A stretch of 64,000 bases of DNA from Gemmatimonadota bacterium (GCA_003222085.1 QHUK01000019.1:1-64000), one strand, 5' to 3'. Shown: positions 38,693 to 48,167, counted from the first letter of the stretch. The notes: generated by a model from the sequence alone, not told the origin. Made by a program: numbers and translations.

Positions 38693-40559
38693 TCGAGCCG
38701 AACTCCACCCACGTGACGCGGTCCGCCTCGACGCGGACGCGACGCGTCATCCGCCGGCCGCCCACCACGACCGCGAGCGTGTACTCGCCGGGCTCGACAT
38801 CCGAGACGGCGAAGTGCTCCCGGTAGTCCGGGTCCGGGTGCGTGTGCTCGCCGTACGTTTCGGCGTAGGAGTAGGGCGTCTCCTGCGGCTCCGCCTTGAC
38901 CAGCCCGTACACGCGCACCTGCGGCGCCGGCCGGCCTGGCGCGTCCCAGACCCGCCCCGCCACGATCCCCGTGCCGGGCAACGGACGGATCCAGAGCTCG
39001 GGATTGACGGTGTACTTCGGATAGCGCTCGTTCGGATCCACGATCAACGGGACGGAGTCGACCGGCGCGGCGTGGATCTCCAGATGCAGGTGATCGTTGG
39101 TCGCACGGCCGGTGTTGCCGACCAGCGCAATCACGTCACCGGCCTTGACGCGCTGGCCCACCGACACGAGGAGCCGCGCGTTGTGGTAGTAGGTGGAAAA
39201 GATGAACAGCCCCTTGAGCTTGCGGTCGTGACGGATGGCGATGGTGTTCGCCCCGCGCTCCGCCGGACCCGCGAACACGACCACACCATCGCCGATCGCC
39301 CGCACCGGCGTACCGTTGGGGTTGTTGAACTCGACCCCCTGATGCTCTTGGAAACTGCCGCCCATCGTGGAGCCGTAACGGTACGTCTGATCGATGTACG
39401 GCTGGTCGGTGAGGGCGATGGGACGAGCGAACCAGGTGTGTCGTGTGCCGTGGGCGTCCGTGTCGGGCCGCTCCTGGTAGGTGACGCCCACGAGAGTCAG
39501 CCGTTGATCGATGCGGCAGGTGCCCACACCGGTGGGTCTCCCGGCGGCGTAGACTCCGGGCGCGAGCAGCAACAGCGCGCTGACGCTGCGGGTCATGTCG
39601 CAGACGTTGAGCGCGTCGCCGTCCTCCGCGTACACACCGTCGCGCGTACCGGCAAACGCATGCGCCGGCCCCCCGCGGACGAGTGCCTCGACCGGGGGCA
39701 GATCCACACGGCAGCCTCTTACCACGGGGGCGATCGGGCAAGACGGATTCCCCCGCTTATCGAGCCATGCGCTGCGTGTGGGATCGAGCCGGTACAGCCC
39801 TCGTTCGGTCCCCACCCAGACGAGACTCCCGGTATCGGGAGCGAGCGCCCGCACGCGGTTGACACACCCGGCGCCGGGGGGAGGGCACTGCACGGGCGCG
39901 GGGTACTCCGTCCAGGTGCGCCCGCCGTCGGTCGAGCGCGCGAGCCCCCGCAGGTGGCCGGCCCAGACGCTGCCGTCGGCGCCGCGGGCGAGCGCCAGCA
40001 CATAGGGGCTGCGCAACCGGCCCCACGGATGGGACGCCGTGACGTCCCCCCCCGAGTCGGTGACCTCCGCCCACGTCGTGCCGCGATCCCACGTCAGTCT
40101 GATGCCGTCGGCCGTGCCCACGTACACGGTGTCGCCGCGCGTGACGATGCCGTTGGGCGCGACATATTGCCACTCGGGCCCGAGCTGCTTGAACTCCCAG
40201 TTGGTCCAGGTCTTGCCCCCGTCGGTCGACAGGCCCCACCCATTCCCCACCGTGCCGTACCAGATCTCCCCGTTCGGTCCGAACCCGAAGGCGTGGACGA
40301 AATCGAAGGAAATCGTCCGCCCGGTCGTGTCGCTCGAGTGCTTGATCTGCTCCCAGCTCCCTGCTCCCTGCCGTAGGACGAAGATCCCCTGTCCATAGGT
40401 GCCGACCCAGACGGCATTGTCGGGCGCTCGGGCCAGGGCGAGTACGTGCACGCCGAAGCCGGTCGTGTCCGGGAGCGGGGGGAGGGTTTGGGCGCGGGCG
40501 AGGATGGGAGCGCAGACGACCACGAGGCTCGCCAAGAACGACTGCCGCATTTGCCTCAA
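38682..40559 (-). CDS. M23 (LytM) peptidase with N-terminal propeller
   Basis: A 625-aa secreted protein. The signal peptide is SFLASLVVVCAPILARA. About residues 30-320 form a beta-propeller with repeated WVGTxxGLxRS/LD blades, like extracellular sensor propellers. The LytM endopeptidase domain then shows HQGVEFNNPNGTPVRAIGDGVVVFAG and NDHLHLEIHAAP; the usual HxH reads HLHLE. A C-terminal strand-rich tail follows. M23 enzymes cut peptidoglycan cross-links or act as inactive activators. A TTG start at 40559 overlaps the SDR stop; an ATG three codons in (40550) is the alternative. Confidence 0.85.
   Translation of the reverse strand: MRQMRQSFLASLVVVCAPILARAQTLPPLPDTTGFGVHVLALARAPDNAVWVGTYGQGIFVLRQGAGSWEQIKHSSDTTGRTISFDFVHAFGFGPNGEIWYGTVGNGWGLSTDGGKTWTNWEFKQLGPEWQYVAPNGIVTRGDTVYVGTADGIRLTWDRGTTWAEVTDSGGDVTASHPWGRLRSPYVLALARGADGSVWAGHLRGLARSTDGGRTWTEYPAPVQCPPPGAGCVNRVRALAPDTGSLVWVGTERGLYRLDPTRSAWLDKRGNPSCPIAPVVRGCRVDLPPVEALVRGGPAHAFAGTRDGVYAEDGDALNVCDMTRSVSALLLLAPGVYAAGRPTGVGTCRIDQRLTLVGVTYQERPDTDAHGTRHTWFARPIALTDQPYIDQTYRYGSTMGGSFQEHQGVEFNNPNGTPVRAIGDGVVVFAGPAERGANTIAIRHDRKLKGLFIFSTYYHNARLLVSVGQRVKAGDVIALVGNTGRATNDHLHLEIHAAPVDSVPLIVDPNERYPKYTVNPELWIRPLPGTGIVAGRVWDAPGRPAPQVRVYGLVKAEPQETPYSYAETYGEHTHPDPDYREHFAVSDVEPGEYTLAVVVGGRRMTRRVRVEADRVTWVEFGSSAH
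40350..40371. repeat. Short gctccct heptad run F2 inside the M23 gene
   Basis: Three tandem heptads (gctccca, gctccct, gctccct). It encodes QGAGSWEQ in a propeller blade. It is the same unit type as the run at the end of nurA (55603-55629). Confidence 0.6.
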
Positions 40560-41284
40560 CCTCGCAGCGAATACACGGTGGGCAGCAACCGGATCTCCGT
40601 GACGTCGACGCGCGGGGCCCGCGTGACCGCGAACAGCACCGCCTCCGCTACGTCGCCCGCCTGCAGCATCGCGCTGCGCTTGGTGAATCCGGGCCGCGCG
40701 TCGGGGTCGATCGGGTCCCAGATCGGCGTGTCCACCGGTCCCGGCGAGACGATCGTCGTGCGCACGCCCGTGCGCGCCAACTCGGCCCGCAGCACCTCGT
40801 GCATGCCGCGCAGGCCGAACTTGCTCGCGGCGTAGGCGGTCGAGCCCGTGAACGCGACGTGGTCGGAGATGGAGCCGATGGTGACGAGGTGACCGGTGCC
40901 GCGCCGCACGAGGTGGGGGACGAGGGCGCGCGCCAGGAGAAACGGGGCCACGAGATTCACGGCGATGGTGCGGGAGAACTCGTCGGGCGTCGTCTCCGCG
41001 ACCGGTTTGACGAAGAAGATGCCCGCGTTGTTCACCACGATGTCCGGGACGCCCCGGTCGGTCAGGACGCGGCCGACGACGCGCTCCACGGCCGCGGGAT
41101 CGGTCACGTCACAACGCAGGTCCGTCCGACCGTCGGCCGTGGCGTCGACGAGGCTGCGGGCGAGCCGCACGACGTGCGCCCGCGCGGCGTGCAGCACCTC
41201 GGCCACGGCGAGTCCGATGCCGCGCGAGGCGCCGGTCACGAGGGCGAGCTTCCCGGCGAGGGCGGCGGGCGCAGCGTCGCTCAC
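40556..41284 (-). CDS. SDR family NAD(P)-dependent oxidoreductase
   Basis: A 242-aa classical short-chain dehydrogenase. The cofactor motif is [13 protein letters not shown] (about residue 16), NNAG is in [12 protein letters not shown], the catalytic Ser is in [13 protein letters not shown] and YxxxK is YAASKFGL. The substrate is unknown. The GTG start overlaps the folE stop (GTGA) and its stop overlaps the M23 gene (TTGA). A sepiapterin-reductase-like role is conceivable beside folE but no motif proves it. Confidence 0.92.
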   Translation of the reverse strand: MSDAAPAALAGKLALVTGASRGIGLAVAEVLHAARAHVVRLARSLVDATADGRTDLRCDVTDPAAVERVVGRVLTDRGVPDIVVNNAGIFFVKPVAETTPDEFSRTIAVNLVAPFLLARALVPHLVRRGTGHLVTIGSISDHVAFTGSTAYAASKFGLRGMHEVLRAELARTGVRTTIVSPGPVDTPIWDPIDPDARPGFTKRSAMLQAGDVAEAVLFAVTRAPRVDVTEIRLLPTVYSLRG

Positions 41285-41937
41285 CCCGGGCCCCGGCCGC
41301 CGTGCACCAGCCGCAGGAATTCGTCCCGGGTCTTCGCGTCCTGGAGGAGCGCGCCCCGCAGGGCGCTCGTGACCGTCTTGGAGTTTTGCTTCTCGACGCC
41401 GCGCATCATCATGCAGAGGTGGTACGCCTCGATCACCACCCCCACGCCGCGCGGGTCGAGCACTTCCATGAGCGCGTCCGCCACCTGGTCGGTGAGTCGC
41501 TCCTGCACCTGAAGCCGGCGGGCGAACACCTCGAGCACACGCGGGATCTTGGAGAGACCGACCAACCGGCCGTTCGGCAGATACGCGACGTGCGCCCGGC
41601 CGAAGAAGGGCAGCAGGTGGTGCTCGCACAACGAGTAAATCTCGATGTCGCGGACGCAGACCAGGTTCTCATGGCGCTCGCTGTACAGCGCATCGCCGAT
41701 CACGTCCGCCACCGACATGTGGTAGCCGCGGGTGAGCCACTTGAGGGACGCCTCGACGCGGGTCGGCGTCTGCCGGAGGCCCTCGCGGCTCGGGTCCTCG
41801 CCGAGCTGGTCGAGCATCTCGCGCACGAGAGTCTGGAACGGCGTCCGCGCCCCCGGCGCCGACGCGGGTGGCAGCGGCTCGGTGTGCTCGTCGTGGAAGC
41901 TGTGCAGGCTGGCGGACTTCATCTTGTCGCGTCCCAT
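41281..41937 (-). CDS. folE: GTP cyclohydrolase I
   Basis: A 218-aa enzyme that opens GTP to 7,8-dihydroneopterin triphosphate, the first step of folate and pterin synthesis. Zinc ligands and active-site residues appear in [37 protein letters not shown] and in the C-terminal [23 protein letters not shown]. The N-terminal 25 residues are variable. The ATG at 41937 fits. It is the first gene of a three-gene row with an SDR and the M23 gene. Confidence 0.97.
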   Translation of the reverse strand: MGRDKMKSASLHSFHDEHTEPLPPASAPGARTPFQTLVREMLDQLGEDPSREGLRQTPTRVEASLKWLTRGYHMSVADVIGDALYSERHENLVCVRDIEIYSLCEHHLLPFFGRAHVAYLPNGRLVGLSKIPRVLEVFARRLQVQERLTDQVADALMEVLDPRGVGVVIEAYHLCMMMRGVEKQNSKTVTSALRGALLQDAKTRDEFLRLVHGGRGPG

Positions 41938-41939
41938 GC

Positions 41940-41968
41940 TTGTTGAGCCTCCGGGGCAGGACTATCTT
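41940..41968 (+). promoter_or_regulatory. Putative promoter of the CaCA exchanger gene
   Basis: TTGTTG, a 17-nt spacer and TATCTT, with the GTG start codon 8 nt after the -10 hexamer. This implies a leaderless transcript. It occupies nearly all of the 39-nt divergent gap to folE. Confidence 0.45.
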
Positions 41969-41976
41969 CGGCGCAC

Positions 41977-43200
41977 GTGAAACTAAAGGTACTCGCTTTC
42001 CTGTCCACGGCGGGAGGCTCCGCGCTGTCCGCGCTGTGGACGTTCCCCAGCATTCTCATGTCGGCGTTCCTCGTCGCCTGGGGTGCGGAAGCCGCCCAGT
42101 TCCTCATCTCCCAGGGCCTCGCCCTCGCGATCCTCGCCTGGTTACAGACGCTTCCCGAATTCGCCGTCGAAGCGGTGATCGCGTGGGACGCCGGGCGGGA
42201 GCCCGAGCGGGCGCACCTCGCGATCGCGAACCTCACCGGCGCCATCCGATTGCTGCTCGGGCTCGGGTGGCCGATGATCTACTTCGTGTTCGCGGTCGCC
42301 GGCCGCAGGCGGGCGACGGGAGGGGCGCCGCAGGCCGCGCCCCGACTCCCCGCGATCCGGCTCGAGCGCGAGCACGCGGTCGAGATCGTGGGGCTCGTCC
42401 CACCGCTCCTGTACTTCGGCGTGATCCTGTTCAAGCGAAGCCTCAGCTGGGTGGACGCGGTGGTGCTCGTCGGTCTGTACCTCGTCTACCTCGTGGTGCT
42501 GTTCCGCAACGCCCCGCACGGCGTCGATCACATCGCGGACGCCCCGGCGGTGTCGCGCTGGGCGTACCGCCAGTCCGGTTGGCGCCGGCCCGTCGCCGTC
42601 GCCGCGCTGTTCGGCGGGGGTGGGCTGCTGCTGTTCGTCACGGCACATCCATTCCTCGAATCGATGCTCGCCGTCGCGGGGTTGTTCGGCGTGAGTCAGT
42701 TCGTGCTGGTGCAGTGGGTGGCGCCGTTTCTGTCCGAGTTTCCGGAGAAGGTCTCGGCGTTCTATTGGGCCCGGCGCGTCACCCGCGCGCCGATGGCGCT
42801 CATGAACATGGTGTCGAGCAACATCAACCAGTGGACCGTGCTCGCCGCCATGATCCCGCTGGTGTACGGCTATTCCAGCCTCCGCCATCATGGGGTGTGG
42901 TCGGATTTCCATTTCGACGCGCCCCAGCGGCTCGAAATCCTGCTTACCCTGCTGCAGTCCGGCCTCGCGATGATGGTGCTCGCGAACATGGAGTTCGACT
43001 GGCGTGACGCGACGGTCTTGTTCGTGCTGTGGCTGGTGCAGTTCCTGCGGCCGGGCCTGCGCGAGGTCGTGGCGATCGCGTACGGCGCATGGATGGTGAT
43101 TCTCGCCATCGAGTTCGTGGTGGGACGGAAGGCCCTGCTCGCGCCGAAGTATTTCTGGGAGATCATCCACCAGAAACGCGATCGGCCGGCACCGCAGTAA
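41977..43200 (+). CDS. Sodium/calcium exchanger (CaCA) family protein
   Basis: A 407-aa polytopic membrane protein with two related ion-binding repeats. The alpha-1-like segment is LQTLPEFAVEAVIAWDAGREPERAHLAIANLTGAIRLLLG and the alpha-2-like segment is VAPFLSEFPEKVSAFYWARRVTRAPMALMNMVSSNINQW. Both keep the acidic residue after Pro (LPE, FPE) that binds the cation in this superfamily. About ten TM helices are readable. It probably exchanges Ca2+ or another cation for Na+ or H+. The GTG start is favoured by the promoter-like sequence just upstream. Confidence 0.85.
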   Translation: MKLKVLAFLSTAGGSALSALWTFPSILMSAFLVAWGAEAAQFLISQGLALAILAWLQTLPEFAVEAVIAWDAGREPERAHLAIANLTGAIRLLLGLGWPMIYFVFAVAGRRRATGGAPQAAPRLPAIRLEREHAVEIVGLVPPLLYFGVILFKRSLSWVDAVVLVGLYLVYLVVLFRNAPHGVDHIADAPAVSRWAYRQSGWRRPVAVAALFGGGGLLLFVTAHPFLESMLAVAGLFGVSQFVLVQWVAPFLSEFPEKVSAFYWARRVTRAPMALMNMVSSNINQWTVLAAMIPLVYGYSSLRHHGVWSDFHFDAPQRLEILLTLLQSGLAMMVLANMEFDWRDATVLFVLWLVQFLRPGLREVVAIAYGAWMVILAIEFVVGRKALLAPKYFWEIIHQKRDRPAPQ

Positions 43201-43464
43201 CGCGGCCCGGCCGACCGGTACGACCGGAACGGAGAGGATTATTGAAGCCCGAAAGTAATGACTGGTCCCTCACCATGGCGTCTGCCTTCCCCCCGAGGGG
43301 GCCTGACATCGGTCACAGTATCTGGGTCCACGATCGAGCTGTTGGCTCAATAATTCTTCTCCCCGTCCCTGTCACTACAATACTACGTGGACCGCATACG
43401 TCAAGCGAAGACGTCGCGCGACATCGTCACGCGAAATCGTCACCGAGACTCGCGAGGTAGCGAC
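43201..43464. other. Intergenic stretch, locally AT-richer
   Basis: A gap of 264 nt between the exchanger and a small membrane protein. It has lower GC than its surroundings. A TACAAT -10-like hexamer lies near 43377 but no good -35 is present. No ORF, RNA fold or repeat of the families described was recognised. Translation of the small gene is supported by gaggta just before its ATG. Confidence 0.5.
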
Positions 43465-43626
43465 ATGAACCTGACCCTGATCGCCGCGGTGGTGCTGCTC
43501 CTGCTGTGGGGCATCCTCGTGTTCGTGATGCACCTCGGCAGCGGGCCGGTGCAGGTGCTGTACCCGCTGGCGGTGGTCCTGTTCGCCCGCCGCATCATCG
43601 TGGGGGCGCCGAAGTTCCTGTCGTGA
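43465..43626 (+). CDS. Small two-helix membrane protein (DUF5670/lmo0937-like)
   Basis: A 53-aa hydrophobic protein with two TM helices (LIAAVVLLLLWGILVFVMHL and GPVQVLYPLAVVLFARRIIVG). The WG in the first helix and the short PVQVLYPLAVV second helix resemble the DUF5670/lmo0937 family of tiny membrane proteins. A longer upstream frame exists, but GAGGTAGCGAC just before this ATG is a plausible ribosome site. Its stop codon abuts that of the opposing barrel gene. Confidence 0.72.
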   Translation: MNLTLIAAVVLLLLWGILVFVMHLGSGPVQVLYPLAVVLFARRIIVGAPKFLS

Positions 43627-44193
43627 CTACTTCGCGCCGAACGTCACCCCCACCGTGACCGGGATGAACTTCGTCGACACGCCCGAGCTCTGAATGCTGA
43701 CGTAGCGGCCCTCGACGAAAAAGCGCGCCGGACCGACGCCCACCTTGAGCCCGCCGCCGAAGGCGTACGCGAACTTCGATTCCGAGGTGTCCACTGGGGG
43801 CACGGCAGAAGGAAGCGTGATCTTGACGTTGTAGAACCCTCCGCCGACGAGCACGTACGGCTTCACCATCGGAGCCGGAATCGGGACGCTCCAGACGACG
43901 CTCGCCAGCCCGCCGATGAGTCTGGTCTTGCCGTCCACCGGACTGGTGCCGATGTCCTGGTGCTTCGTCTGGCCGTACAAGCCGTCCACGCGAACGCCGA
44001 CGGGCGAGAGGGGAATTCCGAACTCGACATTCGCCGTCGCCTGCCACCCCGCCTTATCGGCGTCCTTATAGTCGCTCAAGGGAGCGACGAGCCCGCCGCC
44101 CACGCCGAAGCGGGCGCTTTGCGCTGAAACCAACGCGACGCTCGCGAGCGATGCGAGCGTCACCACGAGCATCCCCTGCACAACTCGGTTCAT
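43627..44193 (-). CDS. Outer-membrane beta-barrel protein
   Basis: A 188-aa protein with signal peptide (GMLVVTLASLASVALVSAQS) and alternating strands typical of OmpW/OmpA-like barrels (PYVLVGGGFYNVKITLP, KFAYAFGGGLKVGVGPARFFVEGRYVSI), ending in VTVGVTFGAK. The ATG at 44193 has an ideal ribosome site AAGGAGG 8-10 nt upstream, in contrast to many genes here. A longer upstream frame was rejected for that reason. The function is unknown. Confidence 0.85.
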   Translation of the reverse strand: MNRVVQGMLVVTLASLASVALVSAQSARFGVGGGLVAPLSDYKDADKAGWQATANVEFGIPLSPVGVRVDGLYGQTKHQDIGTSPVDGKTRLIGGLASVVWSVPIPAPMVKPYVLVGGGFYNVKITLPSAVPPVDTSESKFAYAFGGGLKVGVGPARFFVEGRYVSIQSSGVSTKFIPVTVGVTFGAK

Positions 44194-44276
44194 GAAGCCG
44201 CCTCCCTCCTTCGAAGAACGTTCGGGTTTGGGGCGCGCTCCATGATTGGGGATTCGTCTTCCCGGCGCAAGCACGA

Positions 44277-44307
44277 GGGGGGCCCGCTCGGTCGCGCGGG
44301 GCCCCCC
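44277..44307 (-). terminator. GC-rich hairpin downstream of the S8 protease
   Basis: ggggggccc-gc pairs with gc-gggg-cccccc (one bulge) around an 8-nt loop, 22 nt after the S8 protease stop codon. It has the position and stability of a terminator, but no T-run follows on the minus strand. Confidence 0.45.
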
Positions 44308-44329
44308 GTCCAGTGGAACTGCGGAAGCG

Positions 44330-45508
44330 CTACAGCCCTGACTTGAACAACAGCAGGTTTGGCGTCCCGGACGGATTGCCCGTGATCACGCCCGACGTGG
44401 CGTTCGCGATGAGCCAATTCGAAACGGTCCCGGACGGTTGGTCGCCATTGGTCGCCTTGTAGAGCGCCGCGACCCCGACCACGTGCGGCGTCGCCATCGA
44501 CGTGCCGCTGAGCGTCATGGTCGTCCCGGCGAGGAAGGTCGACTTGATGGCCGAGCCCGGTCCGTACGCTTCGACGCAGCGGCCCCAGTTCGAGTACGAC
44601 GCCTTGGCGTCGGTTTTCTCCGATGCCGCAACGGTGAAGACGCTGGGAGCACCCGACGGCGACTCGGTGCAGGCGTCGACGTTATCGTTCCCGGCCGCGA
44701 CCGCGAGGAACACCCCGGAGTTCCAGAGACTGGTGACCGCCTGGTCGAGCGCCGACGACTTGCCGCCCCCGAGCGACATGTTCGCCACGGCGGGGCTCAC
44801 GTGGTTCGCGCTCACCCAGTCGACGCCGGCGATCACGTCGGAGTTCAGACCGATGCCGGCGCAGCTCAGGACCCGGACGCCGTGCAGCGAGACGCCCTTC
44901 GCCACCCCGTAGGTCGCGGAACCGATGGTCCCCGCAACGTGGGTGCCGTGGCCGTTGCAGTCCTCGCCGGTGGCGTGATAGGCATCGAACACGTTGTTCG
45001 CCCGACCGCCGAACTCCGGGTGCAGCGTCCAGATCCCGGTGTCGATGATGTAGGCGTGCACGCCGGTCCCGGTGGACGTGTACGTGTACGTCCGGGAGAG
45101 CGGGAGCGTGTTCTGATCGATGCGGTCGAGCCCCCACGGATCGCCGTTCGCGTCCATGGATTGCGTGACGTCCGCCCGCATGACCTGATCGGCTTCGACG
45201 TACGCGACGAGCGGGTTGCTCTGCAGCGCGACGGCCGCGGACGGGGACAGGCGCGCGGCGAAGCCTTTGAGCGCGCTGGTGTAGACGTGGAGCAGCGACC
45301 CACCGGCCGCGGTGACGAGAGCGGTCGCCACCGTCGTCGGATCGGCGACGCTGTTCTGCAGCACGACGATGTATTGCCCGGGCACGGACTCGACAGCCGC
45401 CGTGCGGTTGCCCGGGTCCGGCGTCTGCTGCGCCGGGTTCGACATGGAGTCGCAACCCGCGAGTGCGGCCAGGAATGCGAGAGCGACTACGCGCGCGGCT
45501 GATTGCAT
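44330..45508 (-). CDS. S8 family (subtilisin/proteinase K-like) lipoprotein protease
   Basis: A 392-aa secreted serine protease. The lipobox ALAGC follows VVALAFLAA, so it is probably lipid-anchored. An inhibitor I9 propeptide spans about residues 42-110 (PGQYIVVLQNSVADPTTVATALV). The catalytic triad is visible: Asp in YIIDTGIW, His in NGHGTHVAG, Ser in SGTSMATPHVVG. The cysteine positions (ATGEDCNGHG, RVLSCAG, VDACTES, WGRCVEAYG) match the proteinase K/aqualysin group. A GGAGGGG ribosome site precedes the ATG. Confidence 0.95.
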   Translation of the reverse strand: MQSAARVVALAFLAALAGCDSMSNPAQQTPDPGNRTAAVESVPGQYIVVLQNSVADPTTVATALVTAAGGSLLHVYTSALKGFAARLSPSAAVALQSNPLVAYVEADQVMRADVTQSMDANGDPWGLDRIDQNTLPLSRTYTYTSTGTGVHAYIIDTGIWTLHPEFGGRANNVFDAYHATGEDCNGHGTHVAGTIGSATYGVAKGVSLHGVRVLSCAGIGLNSDVIAGVDWVSANHVSPAVANMSLGGGKSSALDQAVTSLWNSGVFLAVAAGNDNVDACTESPSGAPSVFTVAASEKTDAKASYSNWGRCVEAYGPGSAIKSTFLAGTTMTLSGTSMATPHVVGVAALYKATNGDQPSGTVSNWLIANATSGVITGNPSGTPNLLLFKSGL

Positions 45509-45788
45509 GGCTACCCCTCCGTGACGGTTGAAACGCCATTCGACGGTGGGGGGGGCAAAATTCGTTCCGAATCCGTCGCGCCCACGCCGCGCGGGTTGCA
45601 GTCAGCAACCGGGCGCGGTGGGGGGCGCAGGCAGCGTGCGGCGACGCAACGGTGTGGCGCAGGGGCGACGGCGCTCCACGGACGGAAGACAAGTGCCCCG
45701 GAGCGGCGTGAGGGGCGTCACCGGTGTGGGACGCGGGCAACGCGTAGTGATTGCGGAGCGTGCCACCGGTCTGAAAGCGGGGTGCTCA
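45509..45788. other. Divergent intergenic region
   Basis: A gap of 280 nt between the S8 protease and a lipoprotein gene. Frames crossing it are basic low-complexity shadows. It holds a run of eight G near 45547-45554 and no repeat of the families described. Promoters for both genes must lie here, but no convincing hexamer pair was found. Confidence 0.5.
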
Positions 45789-46817
45789 ATGCCGGAAGTC
45801 ACGAGCGGGAGGATCATCGGGCGCGGACTCGTGTGGGGTGCTCTGGTCCTGGCGGCAGCATGCAAGGAGTCGAACAGTCCACCGACGCCGCCGTCGGGAG
45901 CACAACGCCTCGCCGACCGCTACCCCTGTGATCAGGGGATCGCCGGCGATCCGGCGGTGGTCTGGGCCGAGAACTTCGAGGAGGGCTCGGTGTCCGCCGT
46001 GACGTCGCGCTACCACGACTACAAGAACCCAGGCGGCATGGCCCTGGTCCCCGACAAGCCGTCAGGAAGTTGTGGGTCGGCGTCGATGAAATTCACCGCG
46101 GACGGCGGCAACGCAGCCACGCAAGCCACGGACCTCTACCGGCGCTTCGACACCGGGCAGGACGAGCTGTACGTACGCTGGTACGCCAAGTACCAGGCGG
46201 GCGCTCCCTGGCACCACACGGGCGTGTGGTTCGGCGGCTACAACCCGCCCAGCGACTGGCCGAACCCGCAAGCGGGCATCAGACCTCTCGGAAACGACCG
46301 GGTCTCCTTCGCGATCGAGCCGGTGTGGGGCAGCGGCAGTCCCGATCCCGTTCTCGATTTCTACAATTACTGGATGAAGATGCATACCTGCTCGGGCTGC
46401 GGCGGCTCCTACTGGGGCAACGCGCTCATCAGCCGGACCGCGTTCACCGCATCCGACAACACGTGGGCGTGCCTCGAGGTTCACGCCAAACTCAATACGG
46501 ACATGGCATCGGACGCGGGGGCGGTACTCGAAGTGTGGAACAACGACATCCTGATCCAGCGCTTCCCCGATCCCGTGGGGATCGGGTATTGGGTGCAGGA
46601 CCACTTCTGTCCGGCGGGCGCCGACGGCGCGCAGTGCAATTACTCGCCGACCGCAGCGGGCCCGCCCGATGTCCAGTTCCGGACCACCGTGGATCTGAAG
46701 CTCAATGCCTTCTGGCCGCAGAACTATATCACGGACCCGGTCGCGGGCAGCGTCTGGTTCGACGACATGGTGATTGCCAAGCAGCGGATCGGGTGCCTCC
46801 GCCAAGCGGCACGTTAG
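45789..46817 (+). CDS. Lipoprotein with a polysaccharide-lyase-like beta domain
   Basis: A 342-aa protein. The N-terminus GLVWGALVLAAACKESN is a lipoprotein signal (lipobox LAAAC). The mature domain has a beta-jelly-roll look (FEEGSVSAVTSRYHDYKN, YVRWYAKYQAGAPWHHTGVWFGGYNPP, VWFDDMVIAKQRIGC) recalling ConA-like polysaccharide lyases, but no catalytic motif was identified. The ATG at 45789 was chosen because it puts the signal peptide first. Its TAG stop overlaps the opposing transporter stop. Confidence 0.7.
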   Translation: MPEVTSGRIIGRGLVWGALVLAAACKESNSPPTPPSGAQRLADRYPCDQGIAGDPAVVWAENFEEGSVSAVTSRYHDYKNPGGMALVPDKPSGSCGSASMKFTADGGNAATQATDLYRRFDTGQDELYVRWYAKYQAGAPWHHTGVWFGGYNPPSDWPNPQAGIRPLGNDRVSFAIEPVWGSGSPDPVLDFYNYWMKMHTCSGCGGSYWGNALISRTAFTASDNTWACLEVHAKLNTDMASDAGAVLEVWNNDILIQRFPDPVGIGYWVQDHFCPAGADGAQCNYSPTAAGPPDVQFRTTVDLKLNAFWPQNYITDPVAGSVWFDDMVIAKQRIGCLRQAAR

Positions 46818-48043
46818 CCCATCACAACCAGCACGACGATCCCCCACACGAGCGTCAGCAGCGTCACCGGCACCCCGATTCGCGCATACTCCGCGAACCC
46901 GATGCGCACGCCCCTGGTCTCCGCGCGCTCGGCGACGATCAGGTTCGCCATCGAGCCGATGAGGAGCAGGTTCCCGGCGAACGTGGAGCTCATCGCGAGC
47001 ACCCGCCAAATGAGATCGGGGTGCGGGATGGTGGGCACGGTGTGGCGCCAGAGGATGACCGCGGGCACATTCGAGATCAGGTTGGACAGCGTCGCCATCA
47101 CGCCGCTCACCACCACGGCGGCGCGCCAGGGAGGCGCGTCCTGCATGAGGGCGAGCGCGTGACGGTCGATCCACCCGACCGCTCCCGTCTGCTCGAATCC
47201 GCGCATGACGACGAACAACGCGGCGAAGAACAACAGCAGCGACCATTCGACGCGGTCGATCGCGTACGCCGGATCCCGTTGGGCGATCGCGACCATGGCG
47301 GCGCCCGCGGTGATCGCGACGAGGGGAAGCGATCCGCCCGCGAGCCACGCGACCACCGCGACGCCGAACAGCGTCAGCCCCTTCACCACCAGGGGGCGAT
47401 CGAGTGCGACGGGCACCGTTTCGAGCCGCTCGCGGAATGGCTCGCGCAGCTCGGCGCGATATGCCCACCGGAGATAGAGGTGGGTGATCGCGAGACCGCC
47501 TCCACCCACCGGCAGCATGTGGGCGAGGAACCCGCCGAACGACGCGCCGCTCCAGATCCCGACGAGCATGTTCTGCGGGTTGCCGGTCACCGATAACACC
47601 GACCCCACGTTCGCGCCCATCGCGAGCCCGATCAGGTAGGGAGTGGGCTTGACGCGCAGCGGCCCGATCGCGGCGAGCAACACCGGCGTGACGACAAGGC
47701 AGACGGTGTCGTTCACGAACAGCGCGGAGAGGAGACCGCCGCCCACCACCACGCCCAGCAACAGCCGCTCGGGCGTTCCGGCCCGCCGCAGGATCCATTC
47801 GGCCGCCCACTCGAAGAACTTGCCCACCTCGAGATAGCCGACGATCAGCATGAGGCCGAGCAGGAACACCAGCACGTCGAAGTCAATCGCCGCGTAGGCG
47901 TCGCTCAGCGGCAGCACGCCCAGGACGACCATCGCGACCGCGCCGAGCAGGCTCGCCGCCGGCCTGTTCAGGTGGACGAAGGGCAGGCGTTGGACGGAGA
48001 TCAGCAGATAGGTCGCGGCGAAGACGACGAGGCCGGTGGTCAT
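46814..48043 (-). CDS. ArsB/NhaD (ion transporter superfamily) membrane protein
   Basis: A 409-aa polytopic protein of the ion transporter superfamily. Visible signatures are FDVLVFLLGLMLIVGYLE, the discontinuous-helix region LFVNDTVCLVVTPVLL and the GANVGSVLSVTGNPQNMLVG motif. A second repeat has TLSNLISNVPAVILW and FAGNLLLIGSMANLIVAE. These place it among ArsB, CitT and NhaD-like transporters; the substrate (arsenite, citrate-type anion or Na+/H+) cannot be read. The ATG lies at the edge of heptad repeat B2. Confidence 0.88.
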   Translation of the reverse strand: MTTGLVVFAATYLLISVQRLPFVHLNRPAASLLGAVAMVVLGVLPLSDAYAAIDFDVLVFLLGLMLIVGYLEVGKFFEWAAEWILRRAGTPERLLLGVVVGGGLLSALFVNDTVCLVVTPVLLAAIGPLRVKPTPYLIGLAMGANVGSVLSVTGNPQNMLVGIWSGASFGGFLAHMLPVGGGGLAITHLYLRWAYRAELREPFRERLETVPVALDRPLVVKGLTLFGVAVVAWLAGGSLPLVAITAGAAMVAIAQRDPAYAIDRVEWSLLLFFAALFVVMRGFEQTGAVGWIDRHALALMQDAPPWRAAVVVSGVMATLSNLISNVPAVILWRHTVPTIPHPDLIWRVLAMSSTFAGNLLLIGSMANLIVAERAETRGVRIGFAEYARIGVPVTLLTLVWGIVVLVVMG

Positions 48044-48167
48044 GCGAACGCGGAACGTGGAACGCGGAACGCGGAATTGATCGAGCGACGGTCGAGCGAG
48101 ATGGCCGGCATTCGGGATCGCGCGTGCCCTTTCAGTTCCGCGTTCCGACTTCCGCGTTCGGCGTTTT
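48044..48167. repeat. Two-armed heptad repeat B2
   Basis: The left arm (48044-48079) and right arm (48134-48167) have gcggaac and gttccgc units and pair at about 27 of 32 positions around a 54-nt spacer. It exactly fills the 124 nt between the GNAT stop codon and the transporter start codon. Confidence 0.85.

Noticed and set aside
43387-43464. Extension of the small 53-aa membrane protein
   Set aside because: A ribosome-binding-like gaggta precedes the internal ATG, and the extension is polar sequence not seen in this kind of protein.
45528-45788. Upstream extension of the 45789 lipoprotein gene
   Set aside because: It is basic low-complexity sequence and would bury the lipoprotein signal inside the protein.
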